From positions 124,001 to 188,000 of the forward strand of contig CALKBX010000001.1 of assembly GCA_937775205.1 (NCBI GenBank): a stretch of DNA of 64,000 nt. Direction: 5' to 3'. Positions 9,411 through 18,059 of this stretch are shown here, one piece after another; the first letter of the stretch is position 1, and each line of letters starts with the position of its first letter. The translations under genes were made by a program, and so were the position numbers. The DNA is from an uncultured Verrucomicrobiae bacterium (GTDB taxonomy: Bacteria; Verrucomicrobiota; Verrucomicrobiia; Limisphaerales; UBA1100). A model generated the notes under the pieces. That model ran no database searches and was not told the DNA's origin. It was given only the letters and a program-made list of their open reading frames with translations.

Positions 9411-10214
9411 ATGAAAAACACAATCCAAACCCTCCTGCGCCTAGCCTTCGTGGCGGCGCTTTCATTCAGCCTCACCGTTTTCGCTGAGGAAGACAAACCC
9501 ACGTTCAAGGACGCAGCCAAAGAACTCATTGCAAAAATTCGCCCGATGATGGCGAAGGATCGCAGTGCGGCGGTGGCGGCTTACCTCAAGGGCGCTCGCG
9601 AACTCGCCAAGCAATTCCCGAACGAAACCGGCCCGCGCGCCATGATGATGGAAGCCGCATCCATGAGTTCAGACGAAAAACTCAAAAAGAAAGTCATCAC
9701 TGAGTTAGCCGGCTTGAAGGATGAGAAATTCGCCCGCATCACTGATCGCGCCAAGGCCGAGCTAAAAAAAATGAATGCCATCGGAAATCCCGTGGCCATC
9801 AAGTTCACCGCCGTGGATGGCCGCAAGGTCGACCTTTCCAAAATGAAAGGCAAAGTAGTGCTCATTGATTTCTGGGCCACTTGGTGTGGGCCGTGCGTCG
9901 CGGAAATCCCCAACGTCAAAAAAACCTACGCCAAGCTCCACAAAAAGGGCTTTGAGATTGTCGGTATTTCTCTCGACAGCAAGGAAGACAAACTCACTGA
10001 GTTCGTGGCCGACAAGGGCATGACTTGGCCGCAGCACTTTGACGGCAAAGGCTGGAGCAACACCATTGCCAAGGAGTTTGGCATCCGGAGCATTCCCGCC
10101 ATGTGGTTGATCGATACCAACGGCAATTTGGTGGACATGAACGCGCGCCATAATCTGGAAGAGAAAGTGGAGAAACTGCTGGCCGCCGGCAAGGATGGCA
10201 CCAACGAGAAATAA
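9411..10214 (+). CDS. Secreted TlpA/ResA-like thioredoxin-fold protein
   Basis: A 267-residue exported redox protein. Residues 1-25 form a signal peptide ([20 protein letters not shown] with cleavage near VFAEE). Residues about 30-120 are a charged helical region with no recognised domain. The thioredoxin fold occupies about 125-260 with the redox pair WCGPC (Cys159 and Cys162), [16 protein letters not shown] and the cis-proline segment [10 protein letters not shown]. Such proteins reduce or oxidise disulfides in the periplasm, for example in cytochrome c maturation, but the partner is unknown. A strong terminator hairpin follows 22 bp after the stop. Confidence 0.88.
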   Translation: MKNTIQTLLRLAFVAALSFSLTVFAEEDKPTFKDAAKELIAKIRPMMAKDRSAAVAAYLKGARELAKQFPNETGPRAMMMEAASMSSDEKLKKKVITELAGLKDEKFARITDRAKAELKKMNAIGNPVAIKFTAVDGRKVDLSKMKGKVVLIDFWATWCGPCVAEIPNVKKTYAKLHKKGFEIVGISLDSKEDKLTEFVADKGMTWPQHFDGKGWSNTIAKEFGIRSIPAMWLIDTNGNLVDMNARHNLEEKVEKLLAAGKDGTNEK

Positions 10215-10236
10215 CCCCCGCCCGAATACATTTCAC

Positions 10237-10267
10237 AACCGGCCCTTCGCGGGGCCGGTTTTTTTGT
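10237..10267 (+). terminator. Rho-independent terminator after the thioredoxin-like gene
   Basis: The 9-bp perfect stem AACCGGCCC/GGGCCGGTT (10237-10245 with 10252-10260) closes a 6-base loop and runs straight into a T tract from 10259. It would end the plus-strand transcript before infA. Confidence 0.88.
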
Positions 10268-10332
10268 GCATTTTGTGGGTGGGTTTGGCTTGCTTTCAAT
10301 TCGCTCGCTCGGCACAGTCCGCCCTTTCTCGC

Positions 10333-10551
10333 ATGGCGAAAGAAGAACCCATACAACTTGAAGGCGTTATTATGAAGGTAATGCCCGGCACCATGTTCAT
10401 GGTCAAACTGGCTAATGGCCATGAAGTGCTCGCGCACATTTCCGGCAAAATGCGCAAGCACTGGATCCGCATCAGCATCGGCGACAAGGTGACGGTTGAG
10501 ATGTCGCCCTACGATTTAAGCAAAGCGCGCATCATCTTCCGGCAACGCTAG
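10333..10551 (+). CDS. infA: Translation initiation factor IF-1
   Basis: A 72-residue S1-fold protein that binds the ribosomal A site during initiation. It starts [19 protein letters not shown] and contains the core [20 protein letters not shown], then [18 protein letters not shown] and the terminal KARIIFRQR, which match IF-1 along the whole length. The start ATG at 10333 was preferred over upstream in-frame codons because it gives the exact family N-terminus. It stands alone between a terminator and the convergent apaG gene, whose stop is only 7 bp away, rather than in a ribosomal protein operon. Confidence 0.97.
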   Translation: MAKEEPIQLEGVIMKVMPGTMFMVKLANGHEVLAHISGKMRKHWIRISIGDKVTVEMSPYDLSKARIIFRQR

Positions 10552-10558
10552 ACGCTCG

Positions 10559-11032
10559 TTAAGCGTAGCCGATCTCCGGTCCATCCAGTTCAACCGGCAC
10601 CACCATTTCAAAGGCGGGAATCACTGCCAACACGCGCCGTCCTGTTTCGTCCAGCCCGATATAGCTGCCACTCGCCATCGCGCGCCGCGAGTGGATGACG
10701 TGAAAACTGTTGTAGCTGAATGAGCCACCCGGCTCGAGCGTGGGCATTTCACCCACCAAACCGTCCCCCTCCACGGCGGTGACTTCGCCGTTGGATTCTT
10801 TGACCACCCATTTGCGGCCCTTGAGCGTGATGGTGTGCTCGGTCTCATTGGCGATGGTTATATAATAGGCAAAACAATGCGGCCGATCCGGCGCAGTAAG
10901 CACTTGGGGTTGGTACACCAATTCATCCACCGAAACCTTCAGTCCATCCAAGCTCTCAAATCCAGTGCCGTCCACCGCGCCACTCAAGCCTTTGAGTGGC
11001 GGCTTGTCCATTCGATTCTCGACTCGTGCCAT
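10559..11032 (-). CDS. apaG: ApaG domain protein
   Basis: A 157-residue protein with the ApaG beta-sandwich fold. Typical segments are YYITIANETEHTITLKGRKW, VVKESNGEVTAVEGDGLVGE, LEPGGSFSYNSFHVIHSRRA and ASGSYIGLDETGRR. ApaG is linked to Co2+/Mg2+ handling and diadenosine tetraphosphate metabolism in enterobacteria, but its biochemical role is unsettled. The start is uncertain: ATG at 11030-11032 gives an extra seven residues over an internal ATG at 11009-11011. The divergent nuclease gene begins only 21 bp from the longer start, which leaves little room for two promoters and mildly favours the internal start. Confidence 0.85.
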   Translation of the reverse strand: MARVENRMDKPPLKGLSGAVDGTGFESLDGLKVSVDELVYQPQVLTAPDRPHCFAYYITIANETEHTITLKGRKWVVKESNGEVTAVEGDGLVGEMPTLEPGGSFSYNSFHVIHSRRAMASGSYIGLDETGRRVLAVIPAFEMVVPVELDGPEIGYA

Positions 11033-11053
11033 GTTTTTTTGTAGCGTGCACGG

Positions 11054-12454
11054 ATGGAAGTGCAGTTTTGCGGGGCAACCCGAACAACCACCGGATCCAT
11101 GTTTGTGCTCAACGTGAACGGGCAGAAAATTCTGCTCGAATGCGGCCTCTATCAGGGACGACGCGATGAGTCCAACGATCGCAACCGCAATTTTTCTTTT
11201 GATCCCGCCTCCATCGATGTGGCGGTGCTGAGCCATTCGCATATCGATCACTGCGGGAACTTCCCCAACCTCGTGCGACAGGGCTATCGCGGGAACATTT
11301 TCAGCACCCACGCCGCGCGCGATTTGGCGTCCATCATGCTCGCCGATTCCGCGCGCATTCAACAGCACGACGCCGAATACATATCGCGCAAACGCGCCAA
11401 GAAAAACCTGCCACCCGTGGAAGCGCTCTACAGTGTAGAAGATGCCGAACGCGCCGGGCGTCAGTTTGTCTCGCTCAACTACGAACGCCCGATGCTCATC
11501 GCCGATGGCGTAACGCTTTCCTTTCACGATGCCGGCCACATCCTCGGCTCCGCGCAGGTGGTGCTGGATATCCGTGAGGACGGAAAAGAATACCGTTACC
11601 TTTTCACCGGCGACGTGGGCCGTGGCGGGCACGCCATTTTGCGCGACCCCGTTCCGGTAGAAAATGTAGACGTGCTGCACATCGAAAGCACGTACGGCAA
11701 TCGGCTGCACGGCGATCGCGATATGTCGGTTGTTGAGATTGCCAAAGCCATTCGCGAAACGTCTCATCGCGGCGGCAAAATTATCATTCCCGCCTTTTCC
11801 GTGGGCCGCACGCAGCTCGTGGTTTACACGCTGCATCAACTTGCCGAGAGCGGTGATTTGCCGGACATCCCGATCTTCGTCGATAGCCCGCTCAGCGTGA
11901 ATGCCACGGAGGTCTTCCGGCTGCACCCCGAGTGCTTCAACGAATCGATCTACCAATTCCTGCGCGAGAAACAAAATCCGTTCGGAATGGAAAACCTCCA
12001 ATACATCCGGCAGGTCTCGCGATCCATTGAGCTCAACCAACTGAAAGGGCCCGCCATCATCATCAGCTCATCTGGAATGTGCGAAGGTGGCCGCATTCGG
12101 CATCATTTGAAAAACAACATTGAGGACCCAAAAAACCTCGTGCTCTTCGTCGGCTATTGCGCGCAACACACGCTCGGCGCGCGCATTGCCAATGGTGATT
12201 CGCCGGTGAATATTTTTGGCGAAAAATACGAGGTCAAAGCACAAGTGGCGCGGCACGATGCATTTTCCGGCCACGCCGACCGCGATGAACTGATCGCCCA
12301 CGTGGAGAGTTGCACCGGCGATATTAGCGATATTTACGTGGTGCACGGCGAAGAGAAAAGCGCCCTCGCCTTCGGCGAAACCCTCGAAAAACTCATGCCC
12401 AAAGCCCGCGTGACCGTGCCCGTGCGCGACCAGAAACTCACCGTGCAACATTAA
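11054..12454 (+). CDS. MBL-fold/beta-CASP family RNA-processing exonuclease-like protein
   Basis: A 466-residue metallo-beta-lactamase fold protein with an inserted beta-CASP domain. The zinc motif HSHIDHCGN lies at residues 61-69, followed by HDAGHILGSAQVV, FTGDVGRGGHAIL and ESTYGNRLH. Beta-CASP signatures IIIPAFSVGRTQLVVYTLH and ISSSGMCEGGRIRHH come next. The C-terminal RMMBL region includes GHADRDELIAHVE and IYVVHGEEKSALAF. This is the bacterial CPSF73/Ysh1-like group, known or presumed to cleave RNA. It is not the longer RNase J type. The specific RNA targets are unknown. It is followed 47 bp later by the TonB set. Confidence 0.9.
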   Translation: MEVQFCGATRTTTGSMFVLNVNGQKILLECGLYQGRRDESNDRNRNFSFDPASIDVAVLSHSHIDHCGNFPNLVRQGYRGNIFSTHAARDLASIMLADSARIQQHDAEYISRKRAKKNLPPVEALYSVEDAERAGRQFVSLNYERPMLIADGVTLSFHDAGHILGSAQVVLDIREDGKEYRYLFTGDVGRGGHAILRDPVPVENVDVLHIESTYGNRLHGDRDMSVVEIAKAIRETSHRGGKIIIPAFSVGRTQLVVYTLHQLAESGDLPDIPIFVDSPLSVNATEVFRLHPECFNESIYQFLREKQNPFGMENLQYIRQVSRSIELNQLKGPAIIISSSGMCEGGRIRHHLKNNIEDPKNLVLFVGYCAQHTLGARIANGDSPVNIFGEKYEVKAQVARHDAFSGHADRDELIAHVESCTGDISDIYVVHGEEKSALAFGETLEKLMPKARVTVPVRDQKLTVQH

Positions 12455-12501
12455 CTCAGTATTGCCACCCGCCCGTAATTGGGCGATGTTCACCCGCGAG
12501 G

Positions 12502-13560
12502 ATGTCCGGCCAAACACACAATCCGCTAAAGCCAACCGAACCCAGCCACTTCACGCTGGCCGCCGTGATGACTTTGGCAATCCACCTCGCGGTGGCGGCG
12601 GGCGTCATTTGGGGTAAGTGGCTTGAGACTCCCGCAATTTTTCATATCGAAAAACCGAAAGAACGTCTCGTCACCGTGCGGCTACTGGCCGAGCCACAGG
12701 CTGAACCCCAAACCAAACCCCAAGTTTTTGTGCCCGTGGATCCCAACGTGGCCACCGAGGAAGTGCCCAAGGAAACTGAAAATTATTCCAACGCCAACAG
12801 CCTCGCCGCCAATCCCGAAACCGGCAAAACGAAAACACCAAACATTGAAGGCGAACAAACAGTCGAACGCCGCGCCCACGCCGATGACGCCAGCGCAGCC
12901 TCCCAACAGTTGGCCGCCAAACCCGCCCCCGCTAAGCCGCAATCGGCACGCCCCGTGGTGCGCCCCGTTGTGTTGCTAACAAAGCCAACCCCGCGCCGCC
13001 CCACCCCGCCCGCCATCGTGCAATCCGGCGAATCGGGCGCGCTTGCTCCATTGCAGCCATTCAACCCACCGGATTTTTCCAGCACCATCCCTCAGCCAAA
13101 TCCCAAACTCAATGAACGCCGCCCCCCGAATCTCGCCGAGGCACAAGCGCAATTGGGCAAAGGCACGATCGCCGGCCGCCCCTCGCCATTCAAGGGCGGC
13201 GTGCAACGCAACGGCCCGCACGCACTTGACGTGCGCCTCACCGGTTTCGGCGATTACGACGCGCGCTTCATCGCCACCGTCAAGGCCAAGTGGTTTGAAC
13301 TGTTAAAAAGTCGCAGCAAACTACGCTACCCCGGCATTGTGAAAGTGGATTTCGTTTTGCATGCCGACGGCTCAATCTCCAAGCTCAAAGTACGCGGCAA
13401 CTCCATCTCCAACGCCGGTGCCAGCGGCATTCAGGAATACTGCTGCCGCCAATCCATTAACGGCCCGGCCCCCTTTGAGCGCTGGCCCGACCCGATGCGA
13501 AAAGAATTAAAAACCGACTCCCGAACCTGCCGCATTACATTTCATTACACGAATCGATGA
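12502..13560 (+). CDS. TonB/TolA-like energy-transducing periplasmic protein
   Basis: A 352-residue protein with one N-terminal membrane helix (about 17-40, AAVMTLAIHLAVAAGVIWG), a long proline- and alanine-rich periplasmic linker to about residue 240, and a C-terminal TonB/TolA-like domain (RFIATVKAKWFELL, then GIVKVDFVLHADGSISKLKV). This layout spans the periplasm and passes proton-motive force energy from an ExbBD motor to the outer membrane. Its stop overlaps the next gene start (ATGA), and the following two genes encode the matching motor parts, so function in a Ton- or Tol-type complex is well supported, while the receptor served is unknown. Confidence 0.82.
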   Translation: MSGQTHNPLKPTEPSHFTLAAVMTLAIHLAVAAGVIWGKWLETPAIFHIEKPKERLVTVRLLAEPQAEPQTKPQVFVPVDPNVATEEVPKETENYSNANSLAANPETGKTKTPNIEGEQTVERRAHADDASAASQQLAAKPAPAKPQSARPVVRPVVLLTKPTPRRPTPPAIVQSGESGALAPLQPFNPPDFSSTIPQPNPKLNERRPPNLAEAQAQLGKGTIAGRPSPFKGGVQRNGPHALDVRLTGFGDYDARFIATVKAKWFELLKSRSKLRYPGIVKVDFVLHADGSISKLKVRGNSISNAGASGIQEYCCRQSINGPAPFERWPDPMRKELKTDSRTCRITFHYTNR

Positions 13561-14294
13561 ACCCATTCCGCGCGCGCCTCGCTTCCCTGCTCTGTTTCAT
13601 TTGCCTCACCTACGCCATCCCCGCCGTAGCCAGCGAACCGGCAGTGCCCGAGCCCGCCACCGAACAAACCGAGCCGCCCAAGTCCAAAATGGAAACGGGC
13701 ATCATCGGCATTTTAATTTTTCTATCGGTCATCAGCCTCGGCCTCATCGTGGAACGCGGCATGGCGTTGCGACACGAAACCGTCATCCCTTCATCGCTGG
13801 CCAAGACCGCCAATCACTGTCGCACGCCGGAAGAACTGCTCGCACTGCGCGCCGCGTGCAACGAACGCCCGTCGCCCCACGGACGCCTCCTCGTCGCCAG
13901 CATCGAGCACCTCGATTTGCCGCGCGAAGAAAACGCCGAGCTGCTCCAAACCCGCGCGCGTGGCGAGGTGGCCAAACTGGAACGCGGCGTGGTGGTTTTG
14001 GAAATCATCACCGGCATCGGCCCGTTGCTCGGCTTGGTGGGAACGCTCTTCGGGCTCATCACTCTCTTCCACGGGATGGGCATTGAAGGCACCGCGCAGC
14101 AAACGCCCGTCTTCGCCCAAGGCATCAGCATCGCGCTCAACGCAACATTGCTCGGCCTCGTGGTGGCCATCCCGTCGCTGGTGGCGTGGAGTTATTTCAA
14201 TCGCCGCATCGAGACGCTGGCGATTGAAATGGAAAGCCTCTGCGACGAATTCCTACGATCGCAATATCAACGCACCCAACACACTGGAGGCTGA
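13557..14294 (+). CDS. MotA/TolQ/ExbB proton channel family protein
   Basis: A 245-residue motor subunit. An N-terminal signal peptide (LLCFICLTYAIPAVASE) is followed by a short spacer and the first membrane helix near 48-66 (GIIGILIFLSVISLGLIVE). Two later helices around residues 150-210 carry the family signature EIITGIGPLLGLVGTLFGLI and AQGISIALNATLLGLVVAIP. These proteins form the proton channel that powers TonB or TolA. The extra cleavable leader before the first helix is seen in some ExbB groups. The start overlaps the TonB-like stop and the end overlaps the ExbD-like start, so all three are co-translated. Confidence 0.9.
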   Translation: MNPFRARLASLLCFICLTYAIPAVASEPAVPEPATEQTEPPKSKMETGIIGILIFLSVISLGLIVERGMALRHETVIPSSLAKTANHCRTPEELLALRAACNERPSPHGRLLVASIEHLDLPREENAELLQTRARGEVAKLERGVVVLEIITGIGPLLGLVGTLFGLITLFHGMGIEGTAQQTPVFAQGISIALNATLLGLVVAIPSLVAWSYFNRRIETLAIEMESLCDEFLRSQYQRTQHTGG

Positions 14295-14716
14295 TGCAAT
14301 TCCGCCCGCGCCAACGTCGTTCCGCGCCCTCGGTCATTATCATTTCGCTGATCGATGTGTTGATGGTCGTTTTGATTTTCCTTGTGGTGAGCACCACCTT
14401 CAAGGATCGCCTCCCCGCCATCGACCTCGCCCTGCCTGATTCGCGAACGCAAGACCTCACCGTCGCCGGCGACGGCCCACTCACCATCCAAATCAAAGCC
14501 AAGCCGCCGCATTGGGAGATTAACGGCAAAGTGGTGACCACCTTTGAAATGGAACGCATCTTCCGCGCGCGCGCCACTGAGAAACCGGAGGTCACCCTCA
14601 TCATTCAGTCCGATAAAGCCGCCCCTTTCGGCGCCGTCGTCACCGCCCGCGACACTGCCCGAGTGGCCGGAATCACAAATGTAAGCGCGCAGGTGAAACT
14701 TCCCGCCGAGCGGTAA
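14294..14716 (+). CDS. ExbD/TolR family protein
   Basis: A 140-residue single-helix protein, the third member of the energy-transducing set. The N-terminal cytoplasmic stretch is followed by a membrane helix with the functional aspartate (SLIDVLMVVLIFLVVST; the Asp in LIDVL is the conserved proton-pathway residue). The periplasmic domain includes LPDSRTQDLT and ends in the usual ExbD fold (VVTARDTARVAGITNVS). The start codon shares bases with the upstream stop (TGATG). Its stop is immediately adjacent to the convergent argG stop, with no spacer. Confidence 0.9.
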   Translation: MQFRPRQRRSAPSVIIISLIDVLMVVLIFLVVSTTFKDRLPAIDLALPDSRTQDLTVAGDGPLTIQIKAKPPHWEINGKVVTTFEMERIFRARATEKPEVTLIIQSDKAAPFGAVVTARDTARVAGITNVSAQVKLPAER

Positions 14717-15949
14717 TTACTTTCGCCGACGCTTCCCCTGCACCTTTGCGCGCACCCTCAATCGCAAGGCGTTGAGGTTGATAAAGCCACTCGCGTCATC
14801 CTGATTATAGGCTTCGGTGGGATCGGCTTCCATCGTGGCGATGTCCGGGTTGTAAAGGCTCACGGGCGATTGGCGCGCGGCGGTCATTAGATTGCCTTTG
14901 TAGAGTTTCAACTTCACCGTGCCGGTGACATTGCGTTGGCTTTCGGTGACGAGCGCCTGCAGCATTTCTCGCTCGGGGGCGTACCAAAAACCGTTGTAAA
15001 CCAACTCGCTGTATTTTGGGATGAGCGAATCTCGGATGTGCATCACTTCGCGGTCGAGCGTGATGGTTTCAATTTGGCGATGGGCGAAATGGAGAATGGC
15101 GCCGCCGGGCGTTTCGTACACGCCGCGGCTTTTCATTCCGACGAAACGGTTCTCCACAATATCCACGCGACCGATGCCGTGTTTGCCGCCGAGCTTGTTG
15201 AGCTTGCGCATCACACCGAGCGGCGAGAGCGCTTTGCCATTGACGGCAATGCAGTTGCCTTTTTCAAAATCAAGCGTGACGTGTTCGGGCCTATTCGGCG
15301 CGTCCTCGGGCGATACGGAAAGCTTAAACATCCCCTTGTTTTTCGGGGCGAATGCGTCGAATTCGATGTCCTCCAAAATGCCCGCTTCATACGAAATGTG
15401 CAGCAGATTGCGATCCATCGAGTACGGTTTTTTGGCACTGGCTTCGACGTCGATTTTGTGTTTTCGGCAGTAAGCAATCATCTCTTTGCGGCCCGGAAAT
15501 TCAGCGCGGAAGGCCGCCATCCGCCACGGGGCGATGATGTCCAGATCGGGCGCAAGCGCGGCGGTGGTCAGTTCGAATCGAACTTGGTCATTGCCTTTGC
15601 CGGTTGCGCCATGGGCGATGGCGTGGGCTTTTTCTTTGCGGGCAATTTCGACCATCCGTTTGGCGATGAGCGGACGGGCAATGCTGGTGCCGAGGAAATA
15701 TTGATCCTCATAAATCGCTCCGGCCTGCATAATGGGATAAACGAAATCGCGCGCGAATTCTTCCTGTAGATTGTCGATGTACATTTTCGACGCGCCGGTG
15801 CGCTTGGCCTTTTGCGTGAGGCCGCGCAGTTCCTCTTCCTGACCGACGTCGGCGCAGAAGGCGATGATCTCGGCGTTGTATTTTTCCTTGAGCCACGTGA
15901 GCAGCACTGAGGTGTCGAGCCCTCCCGAATATGCGAGTACAATTTTCAT
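14717..15949 (-). CDS. argG: Argininosuccinate synthase
   Basis: A 410-residue ATP-dependent ligase joining citrulline and aspartate in arginine synthesis. The N-terminal PP-loop AYSGGLDTS is at residues 6-14. Other family blocks are [43 protein letters not shown] and YCRKHKI. The C-terminus contains [18 protein letters not shown]-like sequence ([16 protein letters not shown]). Length is normal. The gene is followed upstream on the same strand by a DUF1015 gene whose stop lies 10 bp from the argG start, so the two probably share a transcript. argH is not visible here. Confidence 0.97.
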   Translation of the reverse strand: MKIVLAYSGGLDTSVLLTWLKEKYNAEIIAFCADVGQEEELRGLTQKAKRTGASKMYIDNLQEEFARDFVYPIMQAGAIYEDQYFLGTSIARPLIAKRMVEIARKEKAHAIAHGATGKGNDQVRFELTTAALAPDLDIIAPWRMAAFRAEFPGRKEMIAYCRKHKIDVEASAKKPYSMDRNLLHISYEAGILEDIEFDAFAPKNKGMFKLSVSPEDAPNRPEHVTLDFEKGNCIAVNGKALSPLGVMRKLNKLGGKHGIGRVDIVENRFVGMKSRGVYETPGGAILHFAHRQIETITLDREVMHIRDSLIPKYSELVYNGFWYAPEREMLQALVTESQRNVTGTVKLKLYKGNLMTAARQSPVSLYNPDIATMEADPTEAYNQDDASGFINLNALRLRVRAKVQGKRRRK

Positions 15950-15959
15950 GTTTGTAAAA

Positions 15960-17171
15960 TCAGATCATGTGACAAAACAGACCGTCACGCAACTTCGGTT
16001 CAAACCAAGTGCTCTTGGGCGGCATCAATCCATCGGAATCGGCGATGGCCATCAAATCCTCAATGCTCGTGGGGAACATCGAAAACGCACAACCCGCGCC
16101 CGCATCAACGAGGCGTTCGAGTTCCGCTGTGCCGCGAATGCCGCCGATGAAATCAAGGCGATCGCTCGTGCGTTGGTCTTCAATGCCGAGCAAAGGCGCG
16201 AGCACGTGGTTTTGCAACAGCGCGACATCCAATTCACCCATCGGCGTTTCGCCGGTGGCGTGGCTGGACCTGAAGGTGAGCTTGCGCCATTGGCCATCGA
16301 GGTAAAGACCGAGCTCATTCTTTCGGGTGCATTCGCCAGTGCCGCCTTCCACGATTTCAAAAATGGATTCCAATGCCGCTAAAAATTCCACCGATGATTG
16401 GCCATGCAAATTTTTGATTACGCGATTGTACGCGAGGATTTGCATTTGGTTGTGCGGGAAAATGACTGTCAAAAAATGACCACTCTGCCCAACGCCATTT
16501 CGTGCGGAACAAACGCGCGAAGCCGCCGCGCTGCGGTGATGTCCGTCGGCGATGTACAAGAAATCAATGGCAACGAATTGCGCCTCAATAAATGCGATAT
16601 CCTCCGCGCTATCAACCACCCACGCGGTGTGTTGCACGCCGTCATCGGAGGCGAGGTCGATGGCGGGCTCGTTGGCGGTGAGGCGTTGGGTGAGGGCATC
16701 GAGTTCTGCCGTAGCGCGGTAAGTGAGAAAGACGGGGCCGGTTTGTGAATTGAGCGCTTCCATGTGCCGCACGCGGTCATCCTCTTTGGCGGGACGGGTT
16801 AGCTCGTGTTTTTTGATGATGCCGCTGTCGTATTCAGAAACACTCGCGGCGGCGACGAGCCCGGTTTGGGTGTGGTTGCCCATTACTTGGCGGTAAAGAT
16901 AAAAACACGGTTGCGTGTCCTGAACGAGCGCGCCTTGCTCCTGCAGCAACCGGAAGTTTCCCGCGCCTTTGGCGTACACGGCTGGTGAATACACATCGAT
17001 GCCGGGCTCAAGGTCGATCTCCGGCTTGCTGACGTGGAGAAAACTTAAGGGGTTGTCCTTGGCGATGGCTCGCGCTTCGTCGCTGTTCATCACGTCATAG
17101 GGCAACTCGCAAATTTTTGCGGCTAATTCGGTCTTCGGACGCAGTGCGGCAAATGGTGTTAGGGTCGCCAT
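15960..17171 (-). CDS. DUF1015 family protein
   Basis: A 403-residue member of the DUF1015 family, whose molecular function is not established. The start [17 protein letters not shown] is the usual family N-terminus; a frame extension of 13 residues upstream is not supported. Family blocks seen are [72 protein letters not shown] and the strongly conserved [12 protein letters not shown]. The [12 protein letters not shown] and ADGHHR blocks suggest an enzyme active site. It precedes argG in the same direction with a 10-bp gap. Confidence 0.9.
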   Translation of the reverse strand: MATLTPFAALRPKTELAAKICELPYDVMNSDEARAIAKDNPLSFLHVSKPEIDLEPGIDVYSPAVYAKGAGNFRLLQEQGALVQDTQPCFYLYRQVMGNHTQTGLVAAASVSEYDSGIIKKHELTRPAKEDDRVRHMEALNSQTGPVFLTYRATAELDALTQRLTANEPAIDLASDDGVQHTAWVVDSAEDIAFIEAQFVAIDFLYIADGHHRSAAASRVCSARNGVGQSGHFLTVIFPHNQMQILAYNRVIKNLHGQSSVEFLAALESIFEIVEGGTGECTRKNELGLYLDGQWRKLTFRSSHATGETPMGELDVALLQNHVLAPLLGIEDQRTSDRLDFIGGIRGTAELERLVDAGAGCAFSMFPTSIEDLMAIADSDGLMPPKSTWFEPKLRDGLFCHMI

Positions 17172-17304
17172 AAGGGGCGGGACGCTAGCGGACGGGCGGC
17201 ACGGACGCACGCAAAAAGCAAACTTGGGTAAAATTTTCCCTTGCCACGGGCGTCTAAATGGCTAGAAAAGAAAACGCACCGGCGCAATGGGCCGGCTAGT
17301 TTAT

Positions 17305-17337
17305 ATGATTAACACACAACTTCAGGAACAACTTTGA
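17305..17337 (+). other. Possible 10-codon upstream frame overlapping the infC start
   Basis: ATG at 17305 opens a short frame encoding MINTQLQEQL. Its stop TGA (17335-17337) overlaps the TTG start of infC (17334-17336). Such an arrangement could couple translation of the leader to infC, but a frame of this size can easily occur by chance. Confidence 0.25.
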
Positions 17338-18056
17338 GTCGTCCGTACAAAGGCAAAGGACGGCGCTGGGAACCCCGCACGCGGGTAAACGAACGAATAC
17401 GCGTACGCGAAGTGCGTGTGGTGGGAGCCGACGGCGTACAAGTCGGCGTGCTTGAAACGCGCGAGGCGATTGCGCTGGCCAAGCGGCACGGGCTGGATCT
17501 CGTGGAGGTGGCGCCCAACGCGCGTCCGCCGGTTTGCCGCGTGTGTGATTTCGGCAAGTACAAGTACGAGGAATCCAAAAAGAAAAAGGAGAACAAAAAG
17601 ACCGCCCAAACCAATAAGGTGAAGGAAGTCCAACTCCGTCCGCGCTGTGAACAGCACGACTTCAATTTCAAGCTCACCCGCGCTATTGATTTTTTGTGCG
17701 CGGATATGAAGGTGAAAATTTATCTGCGCTTCCGTGGCCGCGAGAATGCGCACAAAGAATTCGGCTTCGATGCGGTGAAACGGTTCGTCAAAGAACTGGT
17801 GCCCTTCGGCAAAACCGACACCGCCCCGCGTTTGGTCGGGCGCGGCATCACGGTTTTGGTCAACCCGTTGCCGTCTAAACAACGCGCGGAAAATCCACAT
17901 CGCAAACACGGCGAAGAGATTTCAATGGAAGACGAAATCCATTACGACGATGATGAAGATACCGGCGAAAATGAGTCCAGCGAGCCCGCCGGCGACAAGC
18001 TGAACAACGCCTTCGAAAACCTCGAGGTGCCAGACGAAAAACAGGCCGAAGCCTGA
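17334..18056 (+). CDS. infC: Translation initiation factor IF-3 with a TTG start and an acidic tail
   Basis: IF-3 checks the start codon and keeps 30S subunits free. The sequence is 240 residues: NERIRVREVRVVGADG and NARPPVCRVCDFGKYKYEE form the N-domain, and KVKEVQLRPRCEQHDFNFKL with MKVKIYLRFRGRENAH the C-domain. The usual end near residue 190 is extended by about 50 acidic residues (MEDEIHYDDDEDTGENESS). The start must be TTG at 17334: an in-frame stop TAA lies at 17310-17312 and no ATG lies between. A rare infC start codon recalls the AUU-based autoregulation known in enterobacteria. AGGA sits 6-9 bases upstream. No rpmI-rplT follows, unlike the common operon. Confidence 0.93.
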   Translation: MSRPYKGKGRRWEPRTRVNERIRVREVRVVGADGVQVGVLETREAIALAKRHGLDLVEVAPNARPPVCRVCDFGKYKYEESKKKKENKKTAQTNKVKEVQLRPRCEQHDFNFKLTRAIDFLCADMKVKIYLRFRGRENAHKEFGFDAVKRFVKELVPFGKTDTAPRLVGRGITVLVNPLPSKQRAENPHRKHGEEISMEDEIHYDDDEDTGENESSEPAGDKLNNAFENLEVPDEKQAEA

Positions 18057-18059
18057 TCG

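Noticed and set aside
11033-12040. Long minus-strand frame running from apaG into the beta-CASP gene region
   Set aside because: It is antisense to the strongly conserved beta-CASP gene and only the last 157 residues, ApaG, match a family.
15568-15590. tRNA-like T-loop sequence (AGTTCGAATC)
   Set aside because: It lies inside the conserved argG coding region and has no acceptor or anticodon arms around it.
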